Shown here: positions 63,416 through 64,000 of the stretch, piece by piece
Layout: each line of letters starts with the position of its first letter
Position numbering within the stretch: position 1 is the stretch's first letter
Source of the DNA: Sanderia malayensis
Taxonomy: Eukaryota; Cnidaria; Scyphozoa; Semaeostomeae; Pelagiidae
Length of the DNA: 64,000 bases
Direction: 5' to 3'
NCBI GenBank assembly: GCA_013076295.1
Contig: RQOL01000660.1
Span: 2,914,001-2,978,000, forward strand
Notes under the pieces: model-generated
Databases searched by the model: none
What the model was told of the DNA's origin: nothing
Seen by the model: the letters and a program-made list of their open reading frames with translations, nothing else
Made by a program: the position numbers and the translations under genes

Positions 63416-64000
63416 GGCATGGCATCTACTTCACACACAACGTAAAGATTGCTGACTTTGTGATAAGGTTGGTAAATAAAGTCAAACCCTTTTTATACAC
63501 GCAAGTCTTGATACAGCTGTGTTTATCGAAACCTCTCTGAATCCAAATGGTTGTTTTTTTCGGCATAGTTGTCGATATATGGAGGTCCATTATCCAAAGA
63601 GTCTCCCAATGAAAGACTTCTCAATTGCTATAACACGTTTGTTGCATCTATTTTGCATGAAGTAAAACAGAGCACTTACTTAAAGTCTCCCTAGATGCAT
63701 GATTATAGGTGATAAAATTCAATGCCTGAATAAAACTTATTCAATTCGGTTGCTCATTAAAAATCCTTTGAGTGTCAACGCCAACTAAATTACATAATAA
63801 CTTGAAATATCCTCAACGAGTTTACTCGAACTTTAACCTCAATTTAGATATAACGTGTTAAATTGGATTGAATCCTAGACAGTCAGCAATACTGTCTAGG
63901 ACTCAATCCTTTGAGAATACTCAACCTTTTGAAAGACCCCCAGTCTCAGATTTTGAACCAAAAGCCTGGGGTACACAAACCTTTTTGTCACCTGCGACAG
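63416..64000. other. Upstream region of the two-exon gene
   Basis: No coding sequence seen. It holds a near-perfect hairpin at 63867-63911 (GATTGAATCCTAGACAGT paired with ACTGTCTAGGACTCAATCC). Confidence 0.5.

Overview
The window is AT-rich, intron-rich nuclear DNA from an animal. Gene content (HAUS1 augmin subunit, AP-3 beta subunit, thrombospondin, ETFA, a PLP racemase, a rhodopsin-like GPCR), spliceosomal introns with phase-consistent GT-AG borders, and many short palindromic DNA elements and tRNA-derived SINEs point to an invertebrate metazoan (a cnidarian, tunicate or similar marine lineage). I cannot fix the phylum from the sequence alone. Nothing bacterial is present.

Layout. 3-188: possible last exon of an unrecognised plus-strand gene. 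2035-2730 (minus): tandem CCCH zinc-finger protein, head-to-head with ETFA (3391-7629, plus, 12 exons), whose seventh intron holds a 1.26 kb minisatellite. 8030-10725: a 2.7 kb fold-back element with tRNA-like ends, running into a SINE. 11750-13039 (plus): intronless 429-residue orphan gene. 13396-18227 (minus): HAUS1, 9 exons, with a GPCR gene (16334-17269, plus) nested in its third intron. About 18.3-23.65 kb: a large palindrome, i.e. an inverted head-to-head duplication of a small multi-exon gene, flanked and invaded by MITEs. 25471-36033 (minus): AP-3 complex beta subunit, 30 exons. 36808-47595 (minus): thrombospondin with an expanded EGF array, 29 coding exons, possibly with non-coding first exons as far as 59.5 kb. 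47.6-60 kb: mostly non-coding, with scattered repeats and a SINE. 60014-61003 (minus): intronless serine/aspartate racemase. 61350-63415 (minus): two-exon orphan gene.

Exon borders were set by reading splice sites and checking reading phase across each junction. The four conserved genes assemble to lengths close to their vertebrate relatives as I remember them: ETFA 342, HAUS1 274 and AP3B 1081 residues, racemase 329. The genes do not form one pathway; they are housekeeping and extracellular-matrix genes in a transposon-rich neighbourhood. The best leads are the triple-serine motif that suggests the racemase makes D-aspartate, the head-to-head duplicated gene palindrome, the fold-back element bounded by tRNA-like modules, and the AP3B-thrombospondin linkage. 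No large undescribed multi-gene system is evident.
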